Of a stretch of 64,000 bases of DNA, positions 9,309-17,716 are shown in pieces. A model generated the notes under the pieces. That model was given only the letters and a program-made list of their open reading frames with translations, ran no database searches and was not told the origin of the DNA. Each line of letters opens with the position of its first letter. The first letter of the stretch is position 1. The DNA is taken from NCBI RefSeq assembly GCF_001280565.1, contig NZ_LGRO01000001.1, positions 372,001-436,000 of the forward strand. Direction: 5' to 3'. The translations under genes and the position numbers were made by a program. Source of the DNA: Sulfobacillus thermosulfidooxidans. GTDB lineage: Bacteria; Bacillota; Sulfobacillia; Sulfobacillales; Sulfobacillaceae.

Positions 9309-9986
9309 TTAGGTTGACGGTTCCGGCGTCAACGCGGCGTGAAAGGCATCAAAGTATTGGATGGGATCACCGGGCAAGGGATGCCCATAACTATTAGCCA
9401 GCACACTCAAAATCCGGGATCGTGAGGGAATAAAGGGTTTCATATCGGTATGGATTTGCGCCACGGCATTGATCACCGTTTGCTGACGCTCACGGGCTTG
9501 CGAGGGGAGAGAAGCCGGAATGGCAATCCAATAAACCACTTGGTCTAAATACCCGGTATAGTTTTGCAACAAATTGGCATAGGCTTGATTAATTTGCGCC
9601 CACATTGACGCATGGGCGGCATCCACGGCCTGATAGATCGCGGGATCAGCGCGCTCTTGATAGCGGCCAATTTCCTGAGACAAATCCAGCCGTTCATTCA
9701 GGATATGAATGGCAATGGGAAACGTGAGCATATGCAAGAGCGAGCGAAATTGGCCATAAATGTAATCTTGTTCTTGCTCTTGGAGCATATCAAAAGCAAA
9801 GCCGTGGGCTTCGACAATACCCACGACCGTATTATCCATCCGAGTCACCAGCCCGTCTTCGACATGATGCACATTGACCAATCGGCGAAAATGCCGGGAG
9901 ACTTTGGGAGGCTTGGCTTGAGCCTTAGTTGTGGCGATCTTTTTGGCGCCCTTTGGGGGGGCGGTTTTGGGACGTGAACCCCACAC
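9309..9986 (-). CDS. VirB4 N-terminal domain protein (split VirB4/TraC-like)
   Basis: The product is 225 residues. GTG 9986 was chosen because AAGGAGGG lies 10 bases upstream; an earlier TTG overlaps that site. After a Lys/Pro-rich leader the segment HHVEDGLVTRMDNTVVGIVEAHG resembles the opening strand of VirB4/TraC N-terminal domains, followed by FRSLLHMLTFPIAIHILNER, the matching helix and strand. No P-loop is present. With the gene that starts 38 bp downstream it would reconstitute a full VirB4. The N-terminus overlaps the upstream PrgI-like gene by 62 bp. Confidence 0.72.
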   Translation of the reverse strand: MWGSRPKTAPPKGAKKIATTKAQAKPPKVSRHFRRLVNVHHVEDGLVTRMDNTVVGIVEAHGFAFDMLQEQEQDYIYGQFRSLLHMLTFPIAIHILNERLDLSQEIGRYQERADPAIYQAVDAAHASMWAQINQAYANLLQNYTGYLDQVVYWIAIPASLPSQARERQQTVINAVAQIHTDMKPFIPSRSRILSVLANSYGHPLPGDPIQYFDAFHAALTPEPST

Positions 9987-10326
9987 GGTGAGATGTCCCT
10001 CCTTCGACGCCAAACCGACTACGCGGAAGGCCCGTAATAGCCTTCCACGGCGTCCGGTATTGGCTGTAATGAATCCAGATGCGCTGAGCCCAAACGGTCA
10101 GCGGAAATCCGCTATCGTCCATAGGCCACTTCAGCCAGGCGAACGCGGCGGTTAACAGGAGCGTGATGACGGCTAAGGGTGCCCGCACCGCTAAAGGCCA
10201 GGGTTTTTCGCCCCAAATGCCTAACGCGACCGTGGTGCCCACCAACGCCACCACTAAGCCGCCGCCGGATAACCCGGCAATCCAGTCAAATTCCCGGTTG
10301 GTATCCGGGGGAATGGGGGTTTGCAT
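9925..10326 (-). CDS. PrgI-like membrane protein
   Basis: The product is 133 residues from ATG 10326 after AAGGAGG. After IPPDTNREF come two hydrophobic helices (about residues 16-34 and 45-64) and a tail with RIWIHYSQYRTPWKA, the layout of PrgI-family proteins that precede virB4 in Gram-positive conjugation operons. Its end overlaps the next gene, which begins the split VirB4. Function in the family is poorly defined; it is thought to belong to the membrane channel. Confidence 0.65.
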   Translation of the reverse strand: MQTPIPPDTNREFDWIAGLSGGGLVVALVGTTVALGIWGEKPWPLAVRAPLAVITLLLTAAFAWLKWPMDDSGFPLTVWAQRIWIHYSQYRTPWKAITGLPRSRFGVEGGTSHRVGFTSQNRPPKGRQKDRHN

Positions 10327-10348
10327 AAAGGACCTCCTTGACGTAATA

Positions 10349-10384
10349 CAAAAATCCGTCTCTCCGAAAAACTCAGAGAGACGG
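10349..10384 (-). terminator. Intrinsic terminator upstream of the PrgI-like gene
   Basis: On the minus strand CCGTCTCTC pairs with GAGAGACGG over an 11-nt loop and is followed by ATTTTTG. It separates the upstream membrane protein from the PrgI/VirB4 group, so either read-through is regulated or that group has its own promoter. Confidence 0.75.
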
Positions 10385-10411
10385 GATGCCATAACCAAAT
10401 TCATCAAACGG

Positions 10412-11086
10412 TTACATCAAGAGAAACGCGATGAGAAACGCGAGAGGTATAATAAACGCCAGTACTCCGACATTATAGAGCAAGGCATGCGTTTTATGGG
10501 TCCGGCGCAAGAGAAACACCAAGCCAAAACTGATAGCCGACGGCCAAAGCCAGAGATGCTGGAAGGGGGCAAAGCTATGGTTAAACACGAAAATGCCCCA
10601 CGCGAAGACGATATCCACAAGGGCCATTGCAATAAACGCCCACACCCAATCCATCATGCGGTGATATGCCGCCCACGACTCGGCACTCCGTTCGGTCTCG
10701 GTTTTTTGCACGACACGCTGGCCGTCCGGTGTGGTAACGACCCGATCGCGCCGCAAGGCAGCTTGAACCCAGGGAGAAATGGGCGTCCACGGAATGCGAC
10801 CCTTACGCTGAATGCGTTTCCACACGTAAGCGTTATAGCCATTTTCGACAATATAACTCCATCGATCGTAATCACGCCGAAATTGCGGGTTTTTATCGCA
10901 CAATTCAATAACGGATCGATCAGCATCATGCAATTCTTCTTCGGTATAGCGTGTAGCTAAATCGTCATAAGACTGACATGTTGCCATTATTGCTCGTATT
11001 TCGTCTTCCGAATACTTATGCGATGGTGGGGTCCATTGCCATTGCCGAAGCCATTCCCGATCGGGGTTATAAACCATTTGGTTCAT
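10412..11086 (-). CDS. Membrane protein of unknown function
   Basis: The product is 224 residues with GGGAGG upstream of ATG 11086. The N-terminal 130 residues are soluble and rich in Arg, Trp and Tyr. The C-terminal 90 residues hold three to four hydrophobic helices (DWVWAFIAMALVDIVFAWGI, LWLWPSAISFGLVFLL, ALLYNVGVLAFIIPLAFLIAF). I do not recognise the family. Its place between the VirB6-like gene and the PrgI-like gene suggests a part of the conjugation apparatus. Confidence 0.7.
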   Translation of the reverse strand: MNQMVYNPDREWLRQWQWTPPSHKYSEDEIRAIMATCQSYDDLATRYTEEELHDADRSVIELCDKNPQFRRDYDRWSYIVENGYNAYVWKRIQRKGRIPWTPISPWVQAALRRDRVVTTPDGQRVVQKTETERSAESWAAYHRMMDWVWAFIAMALVDIVFAWGIFVFNHSFAPFQHLWLWPSAISFGLVFLLRRTHKTHALLYNVGVLAFIIPLAFLIAFLLM

Positions 11087-11155
11087 GGGGGGTCACCTCC
11101 CAGGTCTTTGCCAGCAGTATAGCATATAGACCGCCTCATTCACGAGAGCATCCCG

Positions 11156-13291
11156 TTAACGGCGGACATATGGCGAGGTGGTCGCGGCTTGTCCGGCCCA
11201 ATCCACAAAATCGCGAGAACTGTTTTTGAGTTCATGCAAACGTTGCTGCGCTTTGCCGGGCGGTCCCAGCAAGGCTTGTTCAAACGCGGTGAGCTGTTTC
11301 ATTTCACCCATAATCCCTCGGTTATTTTCGGGCTGATGGAAGTGAGGATTGATACCATCATCCTCAAAGCGATTGGCGACGGTGCCGCCCACTTCGGCGG
11401 CGGCCAATTCTTGGAACAACAGCCGCTGCGTTTGCACATTGCCAAATTGGTCTTTAGAATATCCAGATAATCGACTTAACTCTTCTTTGATATCACTAAC
11501 CGGCCCCGTTGCAAACGTATTGTGCATGTCTTGCACTCGCTTTAATTCCTCTTGCAACTTTTGCGGCTGATGGGCATACCGGAGCGCCATATTGGGGTAC
11601 ACCACATTTTTCAAATAGTTCTGCGCCATCGGGGCCACACTGCGGGCAAACTGATCCGCTGAGACCGGGGGATATTTGCCCTGGTTGTTCGGATTCAAGC
11701 GTTGATGCAGCTCTTGATAGCTGAGGGCCTCGGGGACGGTCTGATAGGCGGCGTCCATGACGGATGATCCGGTCGACAGGGGTGATGCGGTCAGAGAGCC
11801 CGCTGGTACATTCATGAGATCACCCGCCTCGGCCAAAACCGGAGAAACCGGTCCGAGCGCCGATGCCGAGTCCGTCATCGAGCCAAACCCCGCATCCGTA
11901 GTTGCAAAAGCTGCATCAGCGGGTTGAGCCGTATAGCCCACGTCAATGATAGGTCCCTCGTCAAAGGCGGGACCCGGTCCGGTCGGCGAGGGCCCGCGAA
12001 TGCCGCCCAAGCCGCCGCCTCCATAAGGATTGGGAGACCGGGGACCAGACCCCGATCCGTTAGGAAAGCCGCCGAACGGTTCACCCCAAAAGTTGGCGGA
12101 ATGACTGCCAAAGCGATCTTGCGCCGTGTTGCGAATGTTGGTCGCCGCTGCATTCATCGCCATAGCCCCAGGGCTATTGGCATCATAGCGGGCTTGATCA
12201 AAATTAGCGCGGGCGTTATGCGTCGCAATGGATTGACCCATACCATGCCATAAGCGTCCGGTCACTCCTCCGGCGGTAGACAACCGGGTTTGGGATTTAC
12301 CCAGATGATTTTCAAATCCCCGAGACACCGCTTGACCCAAGGGTGTAGCGGCCATAAGTTCTTCGCCGCCACGAGCCATCATAATCGCCATTGCGCCTTT
12401 GGCTACATCGAAGCCCCCACTGGAAGTATGACCCCGCGCTTCTTGAAGGTAGCGCGGAATCTTACCGACCATAAAAAATCCGGCAGCCCCAATGAGCATA
12501 TTGAGCAACGACGTTGTATTTTCACCGTGCAGTGCTGTGCCAAAAATGAGCCAAATGCCCAACGCCATAGCGCTTTGGGTAAAAATGGCGCCCTGCAATT
12601 GGCTCCAGACATATTGAAAGGTTTTGCGCGAGGGTTCGGCCACAATCGTTGCAGCGGCCAGGGGTAAAAGAGAGCCCCATAGCAAAATTTCGACAAGACG
12701 GAATAGCCATTGTGCTAACGCAAAAGCCATACCAAAAATAATGGCCAGTAACACGGTCTGACTAACAAGCGGATAAAGAAAGACAAACGCGGTCGCCGCT
12801 CCTGCAATCCCGATGCCTAAAATTGTGGTGGGTTGGTGACAGGACACGGCAAATGTTTTCGCTTCGTTGGAGAGAGTATTCGTAAACCCACTCGTCAAGA
12901 GAGCATTCACGTGTAACAAAACGGATACCGCAAAATAACTGCCGGCAATCCATAAGAACGCCGATCCAGCCCGCCCTACCAGTCCTTGCCACCCATCCCA
13001 TTTGGATGTTGTCATGAGCTGTTCTCCCGCTGTGAGAACGCTCCAAATGAGCAAGGCTATCAACAAGGCCATCGCCACGGCATCTAAGCTGTGCATGGCA
13101 GTAAACACATCGCTGGCTACAGTTTGATCACCATTTGAGGATAAAATGGTCTGTTTCAAAATGGCAAAGATGAGATCATAGATCAACAGGAAGATGCCGT
13201 TAAAAATTTTGGCAAATAAAATGGAAATGGCTCCTAGAAAGCCCCCCGAAACATTGGAGCATCCCGAAATCCAATCATTGACAAAGCCCAC
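11156..13291 (-). CDS. VirB6/TrbL-like polytopic channel protein
   Basis: The product is 711 residues from GTG 13291, which has AAGGA about 10 bases upstream; ATG 13411 has no such site and lies in a hairpin region. About seven hydrophobic helices fill residues 15-330, including LDAVAMALLIALLIWSVL and VLLAIIFGMAFALAQWLF, followed by a 380-residue Gly/Pro/Asn-rich soluble tail. A multi-spanning front with a long hydrophilic tail is the pattern of VirB6/TrbL and Gram-positive TrsL proteins, which form the inner membrane channel. No sharp motif exists for the family. Confidence 0.72.
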   Translation of the reverse strand: MGFVNDWISGCSNVSGGFLGAISILFAKIFNGIFLLIYDLIFAILKQTILSSNGDQTVASDVFTAMHSLDAVAMALLIALLIWSVLTAGEQLMTTSKWDGWQGLVGRAGSAFLWIAGSYFAVSVLLHVNALLTSGFTNTLSNEAKTFAVSCHQPTTILGIGIAGAATAFVFLYPLVSQTVLLAIIFGMAFALAQWLFRLVEILLWGSLLPLAAATIVAEPSRKTFQYVWSQLQGAIFTQSAMALGIWLIFGTALHGENTTSLLNMLIGAAGFFMVGKIPRYLQEARGHTSSGGFDVAKGAMAIMMARGGEELMAATPLGQAVSRGFENHLGKSQTRLSTAGGVTGRLWHGMGQSIATHNARANFDQARYDANSPGAMAMNAAATNIRNTAQDRFGSHSANFWGEPFGGFPNGSGSGPRSPNPYGGGGLGGIRGPSPTGPGPAFDEGPIIDVGYTAQPADAAFATTDAGFGSMTDSASALGPVSPVLAEAGDLMNVPAGSLTASPLSTGSSVMDAAYQTVPEALSYQELHQRLNPNNQGKYPPVSADQFARSVAPMAQNYLKNVVYPNMALRYAHQPQKLQEELKRVQDMHNTFATGPVSDIKEELSRLSGYSKDQFGNVQTQRLLFQELAAAEVGGTVANRFEDDGINPHFHQPENNRGIMGEMKQLTAFEQALLGPPGKAQQRLHELKNSSRDFVDWAGQAATTSPYVRR

Positions 13292-13360
13292 GGTTTCTTC
13301 ATCCTTCCTTAACGCCAACGACGATGTGACCAATCGACACGATATACCATTACGAGAAGA

Positions 13361-13415
13361 ACGGGTGTGAGAGAATCCCCAGTTGGGAGGATGAAATCGC
13401 TGGGAGAACACCCGT
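13361..13415 (-). other. Hairpin in the leader of the VirB6-like gene
   Basis: ACGGGTGT (13361-13368) and ACACCCGT (13408-13415) are exact inverted repeats, with inner CCCAG/CTGGG pairing. The element lies in the 172-bp gap between the primase-like gene and the GTG of the VirB6-like gene and lacks a T-run. It may be a processing or regulatory hairpin. Confidence 0.45.
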
Positions 13416-13463
13416 GGGATCCGTCAGACCTCAATACGCACCCCAATCTGGCGAAATACCGTC

Positions 13464-14654
13464 TCAATTTTCGGATGAAGAGACGTTGCCCAACGACGGC
13501 ACCGCCTCAATCCGCCATGCGGCGTGTCGCATCAACGCATCATCAAAGCCTTTGGCCTGGTCATCCTCCCAAACAATCTGGCCTAATGTTATCGTCGACC
13601 ATTGATCGCGCAAGGCCGCCGCCAGGTGTTGCGTGGCGCGTTGCACCGTCGGATTCGGCGGGCGATCTTGATCCAACGCGAGGAGCAACCGTTCGGGCGG
13701 GCGGCCCAGGGCCTGAAACAGTTGGAGGAGCGTCGGCCAGGTACTCACCCCCGGCAAGCCCAAGACCGGCAACCCCAACGATTCCGCAATGAGAATCGCT
13801 TTGAGCGGCCCTTCGGTGACAATCACTTCCGGCCATGTCGATTCCGGTTGAGCACTGGGCCACGCCCAATGCGGAATGACCCAGGCTTTGTGCCCATCAG
13901 GATACCGAAGCTGGCCCTGATCATCCACGACATTCGGCGGCGTCGACCACCACACATATTTGCCCGTCTGCACGCGATGCACGCGAATTTGCGCCCCGAC
14001 GGGCGTGCCATCGACCCACCGCACAGGAATGAGCAGACCCGAGGGGCCATGCCACGTGCCGTCATCCCGCGTGCTAAAACCGGGCACATGAGCCACCGAT
14101 TCGCCTAAGCGCTCAGACCATCGGGAGCGGTCCGCAAAAGCCGGCATGGAAATCAGGCCATGCGCCGCCCACGCGGCGGCCTCATCCCATCCCCGATCCC
14201 GTAACGCTTGCTGGTCGGCTGGCAATAAGGACGCACTGGCCCAAGCGCGGCGATAAATCTGGGCCCAATGGCGCCAGGTGGATGCGTCGGGCCATTCGGT
14301 GGTATTGTCGGGGGCAGGCCGCGGCCGATATTCCGGGGGCGGGCCATAATGCTGCAAGATGGCGCGGGCGGCTTCCGACCAGCTTTCGCCATAGAGTTGG
14401 CGGCGCCAATCGAGAATGCTGCCATGATTCTGGCCGGGCGGACAACCGTAACAATGCCAATGGCCATCCGGGTAGACCCACAGACTGGGAATCCGGTCGG
14501 CATGAAACGGGCACAAGCCATTATAGGCTTGCCCGATCCGTTTGAGACGAACAGTTTGCTGAACTTCCGCAATCAAATCGCCGCTTTCCCGAGCGGCTCG
14601 GCAGAGTTGTTGCACTTTGAGGCGTTGCGCCAAAGACCGGGTGGAGTGTGCCAT
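13464..14654 (-). CDS. CHC2 zinc-finger/Toprim primase-like protein
   Basis: The product is 396 residues with AGGAGG before ATG 14654. Near residues 45-75 a CHC2 zinc site is visible (LCPFHADRIPSL, then HWHCYGCPPG), as in DnaG-type primases. A Toprim-like part follows with VIVTEGPLKAILIAESLG near 275 and LLLALDQDRPPN near 320, supplying the acidic metal ligands. Proteins of this layout prime plasmid DNA or strands entering a recipient. Its place inside the conjugation locus fits a transfer primase. No helicase domain is attached. Confidence 0.82.
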   Translation of the reverse strand: MAHSTRSLAQRLKVQQLCRAARESGDLIAEVQQTVRLKRIGQAYNGLCPFHADRIPSLWVYPDGHWHCYGCPPGQNHGSILDWRRQLYGESWSEAARAILQHYGPPPEYRPRPAPDNTTEWPDASTWRHWAQIYRRAWASASLLPADQQALRDRGWDEAAAWAAHGLISMPAFADRSRWSERLGESVAHVPGFSTRDDGTWHGPSGLLIPVRWVDGTPVGAQIRVHRVQTGKYVWWSTPPNVVDDQGQLRYPDGHKAWVIPHWAWPSAQPESTWPEVIVTEGPLKAILIAESLGLPVLGLPGVSTWPTLLQLFQALGRPPERLLLALDQDRPPNPTVQRATQHLAAALRDQWSTITLGQIVWEDDQAKGFDDALMRHAAWRIEAVPSLGNVSSSEN

Positions 14655-14669
14655 AGGGCCTCCTGAACG

Positions 14670-15263
14670 TTAGAAAATCTGTGGGAAAACCGTCTGCGTT
14701 AAATGCCATGCTAACACAATGCCGATGCCGGTCAGCACGAAAGAAATCAAGGGCTCGATCCGCTTGATGGACGCATGAAGCGGCCAGCGAAAACCGTGAC
14801 GGGAAATAGGCCACGCCCACCATTGCGGTGTGTCATTAAACCCGTCAAGAACAAGATGGCTCAGACTTCCGATGAAACATCCGCTTGCGACCAGCCGCCA
14901 GGGATAGGCTGTAGTAACCTCATGCCAGGACGTGAGCATCGACCAGAAAACCCCACCGCTGAGTGTCACCAAGGCACTCACCAGCCCAACACCGACCGGA
15001 GAATGGGCTTGGTGTCGATGCCAGATGGGACCGTGCAATCCCCGTCGCCCGACTAAAGGCGGGCGATGCGGGCCCCGCGACTGGATCACGGCGGGCCAGG
15101 GAATCCATCGACCGATGGTGCTATCAGGATGGTCCCAGTCGGGCAACAAACCGCCAAAGCCGCTAAGGGCCAACCACGCGAAAGGATGGGAGAGGTGAGG
15201 AACAAGACACCATACACACTCGGTAGCGACAACGCCGCCTAAGATATGCGTCGAGGCATTCAT
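14670..15263 (-). CDS. YdjM/DUF457-like membrane metal-dependent hydrolase
   Basis: The product is 197 residues from ATG 15263, chosen for its AGAGG site. It starts MNASTHILGGVVATE and contains GGLLPDWDHPDS, HRHQAHSPVGV and LSHLVLDGFND, the His/Asp pattern of YdjM/YfhO-like inner membrane hydrolases, with several hydrophobic helices between. The physiological substrate of the family is not known. It may act on membrane lipids. It lies 15 bp downstream of the primase-like gene in the operon direction. Confidence 0.78.
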   Translation of the reverse strand: MNASTHILGGVVATECVWCLVPHLSHPFAWLALSGFGGLLPDWDHPDSTIGRWIPWPAVIQSRGPHRPPLVGRRGLHGPIWHRHQAHSPVGVGLVSALVTLSGGVFWSMLTSWHEVTTAYPWRLVASGCFIGSLSHLVLDGFNDTPQWWAWPISRHGFRWPLHASIKRIEPLISFVLTGIGIVLAWHLTQTVFPQIF

Positions 15264-15276
15264 CACGTCACCTCTT

Positions 15277-15507
15277 TCAATAAAGGTCATCGTGCAACTC
15301 ATCAAGAAGGTGCTGAACTTGGAAATCGGTCCATTCGGAAAATGGGGGGATATCGCGTCCGAATAATTGTGCCTGGTGTACAGCTTGTTGATACGCACGG
15401 TGTTGGGCGCGAGCAAAGTCTTGGGTCTGTTGGGTAATACTCCACCCGATTACGCCGCATAAACCGAAGAGGCTCAAGAGGAACCCGACCAGCCATAATT
15501 CGGTCAT
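15277..15507 (-). CDS. Small membrane protein, unknown
   Basis: The product is 76 residues with AAAGGAG upstream of ATG 15507. One hydrophobic helix (LWLVGFLLSLFGLCGVIGW) is followed by a Gln/Ala-rich helix and an acidic end. I do not recognise it. Tight packing between neighbours (13 and 30 bp) supports a real gene. Confidence 0.65.
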   Translation of the reverse strand: MTELWLVGFLLSLFGLCGVIGWSITQQTQDFARAQHRAYQQAVHQAQLFGRDIPPFSEWTDFQVQHLLDELHDDLY

Positions 15508-15537
15508 CCTGTTGGTATCTCCTTTATGGTGTGGGGT

Positions 15538-16398
15538 TTATTTTTTCTGAACGTGGGTTTGGGCAACATGATGGGCTAAAACAGGAGACGAATCATCAGG
15601 GGGCACATGAAGCCGGGAGACGCCAAGCAATGCGCCACTAAACAGCAGTCCTTGCGTCAAAATCCAGACATAAATCAGCAGAATCCCCAGAATCAGCATG
15701 TGATAGAGGACAACCCCCACAGCGATCCCTCCCAGTCCATCGAGGATCTCTAAAGGATAGCCCCATCGCGCAATCCAAGCGGCCCGAGAGAGCCACGACC
15801 GGCGCGAGGGCGGGGTGGTGCCGCTGAGAAAGACGAAGGCCGGGGCAATGCCTTCCATGAGCACGAAGGGAAATACCAAGAAAAAACCGACGAGATATAA
15901 GAAAAACAGTAAGAGCGTCAATCCCGATATCTCAAACGGAAGAATGCGATCGATCCCAGGCAAAAACGCAGCCTTAAATGCCTGGTAGATATCAGAGTCG
16001 GATACAATCATGATACCGACGATGGTGGCAAAGGATGAAGAAAACAGAAAAATTACTGCCGAACTGTTCATGAAGCCCCGCGACACGAATTGGCTGGAAG
16101 GCGAATCACACAGCAATAGCCGGCGATAAAAAACGCGACGGCGGTTGCGCGGAATCGGAGGGGGCCAGACCAGTTCCTGAACATGCGCCGCCATCGTGTG
16201 AAGGGTGGCGGAGAGCAAGAGCAATCCCGCCGCGATCCCATAGAAAATCACCCAATGAGGTAATTGAACGTGTTGGATGACAGACCAACCCGTTCCAACG
16301 AGGATACTGGGGCCAATTCCCCATAGGGGCACCGCATAGAATCCGGGTGTCCGAAGCAAGCGGGCCATTGTCGTGCGCCACAGAGACCAAAACGTCAT
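15538..16398 (-). CDS. Polytopic membrane protein, unknown
   Basis: The product is 286 residues with GAAAGGTG before ATG 16398. Five or six hydrophobic helices are visible (for example WVIFYGIAAGLLLLSATLH, LTLLLFFLYLVGFFLVFPF and LILGILLIYVWILTQGLLF), with a basic loop PRNRRRVFYRR. No family motif is recognised. It is the first conjugation-locus gene downstream of the toxin-antitoxin insertion and its terminator, so it should need read-through or its own promoter. Confidence 0.7.
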   Translation of the reverse strand: MTFWSLWRTTMARLLRTPGFYAVPLWGIGPSILVGTGWSVIQHVQLPHWVIFYGIAAGLLLLSATLHTMAAHVQELVWPPPIPRNRRRVFYRRLLLCDSPSSQFVSRGFMNSSAVIFLFSSSFATIVGIMIVSDSDIYQAFKAAFLPGIDRILPFEISGLTLLLFFLYLVGFFLVFPFVLMEGIAPAFVFLSGTTPPSRRSWLSRAAWIARWGYPLEILDGLGGIAVGVVLYHMLILGILLIYVWILTQGLLFSGALLGVSRLHVPPDDSSPVLAHHVAQTHVQKK

Positions 16399-16526
16399 AA
16401 TTCACCTTTCCTATCTCTCGTGTTGGGACAAGACCGAACACGGGGCAAAAACGACGTAAGGATTCTTTTCAAGCGGGTTACAGGTATCGCGGTTGACCTG
16501 GCCAATAATGCTCAAGGTGTAGGCAT

Positions 16527-16583
16527 GAAAAGAGTGACGGACTTTGCCCTCTAAGCGTTTACGTAGAGAACAGCCCGTCACTC
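16527..16583 (-). terminator. Intrinsic terminator downstream of the HEPN gene
   Basis: GAGTGACGG and CCGTCACTC form a 9-bp stem around a 34-nt loop that has its own CTCT/AGAG pairing, and TTTTC follows on the minus strand. It closes the MNT/HEPN transcription unit. Confidence 0.72.
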
Positions 16584-16613
16584 AGATCCGATAAAACATC
16601 CAGTTATTATGAT

Positions 16614-16994
16614 TTAATCAAGGAATTCTTTTTGTGATGCGGCCCACTGCTGTATTTGTTCAGCATAATGTACGGCTTGAATCGCCTCATCGTGTTCGAT
16701 ACGTAATCGACTGGGATAGCGAGCATCTATGGCATATTCGGTTAACACAATGGCAGCTTCCCGGATCGACTCAATGCCTTGAACGTAGGGTTCAAGCAAA
16801 TCGGCTAAAAAATCTAGATCGTGGCTGCGTGATGGCGACTGTCCATACAATATCAGGAGGGCTTTTAACCATTTTTCTCCGCATTGTTGGGCATGAAAAC
16901 ATGCGGCTTTATACCATCCAGCCGAGACTGCATGTTGTGCAACCGCGAAGTCTTCGCGTGCTTGCGCAATCCATGCTTCAACGGCTGCGTTCAT
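16614..16994 (-). CDS. HEPN-domain toxin of an MNT/HEPN pair
   Basis: The product is 126 residues. The sequence is typical of short HEPN proteins: AREDFAVAQHAVSAGWYKAACFHAQQ, then EKWLKALLILYG, RSHDLDFLADLL and a C-terminal RLRIEH (an R-x4-H candidate for the RNase centre). In known pairs the HEPN protein is a ribonuclease toxin that the nucleotidyltransferase silences by AMPylation. The gene overlaps the upstream MNT gene by 17 bp and ends at a terminator. The pair is inserted, same strand, within the conjugation locus. Confidence 0.88.
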   Translation of the reverse strand: MNAAVEAWIAQAREDFAVAQHAVSAGWYKAACFHAQQCGEKWLKALLILYGQSPSRSHDLDFLADLLEPYVQGIESIREAAIVLTEYAIDARYPSRLRIEHDEAIQAVHYAEQIQQWAASQKEFLD

Positions 16995-17286
16995 AAATCA
17001 CTTGCCCTTCGCGAATAATGTCATCGGCCATCATGGGAAACCCTTCAGCCACCTCTTCGGGAGTTTTCACCAAAATGTCCATCGAGATGCCACGAATCCG
17101 AGCAACGCGGCGAACTGCAATCCCTCTTTGTGTTGGAGGTTTGTCGGATGGCATGATCACCAGAAAATCCCAGTCACTATCTGGCCGGGCATCTCCTCTG
17201 GCGCGAGATCCGAACAAGATGATACGATTCACTTCAGGGAAGTGCGTCACGATATTATGAACGACGGTATCGGGCACAGAGTTCAT
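16978..17286 (-). CDS. Minimal nucleotidyltransferase (MNT) antitoxin
   Basis: The product is 102 residues from ATG 17286 after AAGGAGG. The catalytic signature GSRARGDARPDSDWD fits GS-x10-D-x-D exactly, within the segment RIILFGSRARGDARPDSDWD. Such enzymes transfer AMP onto the partner HEPN toxin and thereby neutralise it. A -10 like TATAAT (minus strand, 17320-17325) lies upstream, although I see no good -35, so the pair may be transcribed on its own. Antitoxin-first order with overlap suggests coupled translation. Confidence 0.88.
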   Translation of the reverse strand: MNSVPDTVVHNIVTHFPEVNRIILFGSRARGDARPDSDWDFLVIMPSDKPPTQRGIAVRRVARIRGISMDILVKTPEEVAEGFPMMADDIIREGQVIYERSR

Positions 17287-17431
17287 ATGCAAACCTCCTT
17301 CACCTTTCATGCTCTCATTATTATACCCCTACGGATTTAGGCCATACCATACGATACCCCACGACCTGACTCAACAGATGTTTTAGAAACATTTCCCGTC
17401 TCGAAGCGACGCGAGATGCAGATTCGTGACC

Positions 17432-17655
17432 TCATAGATGGGCCCCATCGACCCCAATGCCGTGCGTAGCCATCCAGATGAGCGCGTTGCGTCCGTCCGG
17501 CGTTATGGTCTTCCATTCTCGTTCACCTTCTAATGTCTCATGGTAATAGGACAAACGAAGAAGCAGGGGGGAATCATAATGCCTTGATTCGCGTTATCGT
17601 TCCATGCCAACGTGTCGGCCTCGGTGATTTCGCCGATGAGCGGCGTGTTTTTCAT
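17432..17655 (-). pseudogene. Small unknown gene broken at a C6 tract
   Basis: A strong GAGGAGG site precedes ATG 17655. The first frame reads MKNTPLIGEITEADTLAWND and continues to IPP, then ends at 17530 with an unlikely tail. Shifting frame by one base at the CCCCCC tract (about 17571-17576) continues naturally through LRLSYYHETLEGEREWKTI and ITPDGRNALIWMATHG to TGA 17432-17434, giving about 74 residues. The intact ancestor would have had seven Cs. I do not recognise the product. It may be a sequencing error, a real mutation or a slippage switch. Confidence 0.5.
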
Positions 17656-17716
17656 GGGCGTGTCCTCCTCGTCTTTCTTTCAGGTGGTGCGCTGCAATTC
17701 CCATGTGGCACTAGTC

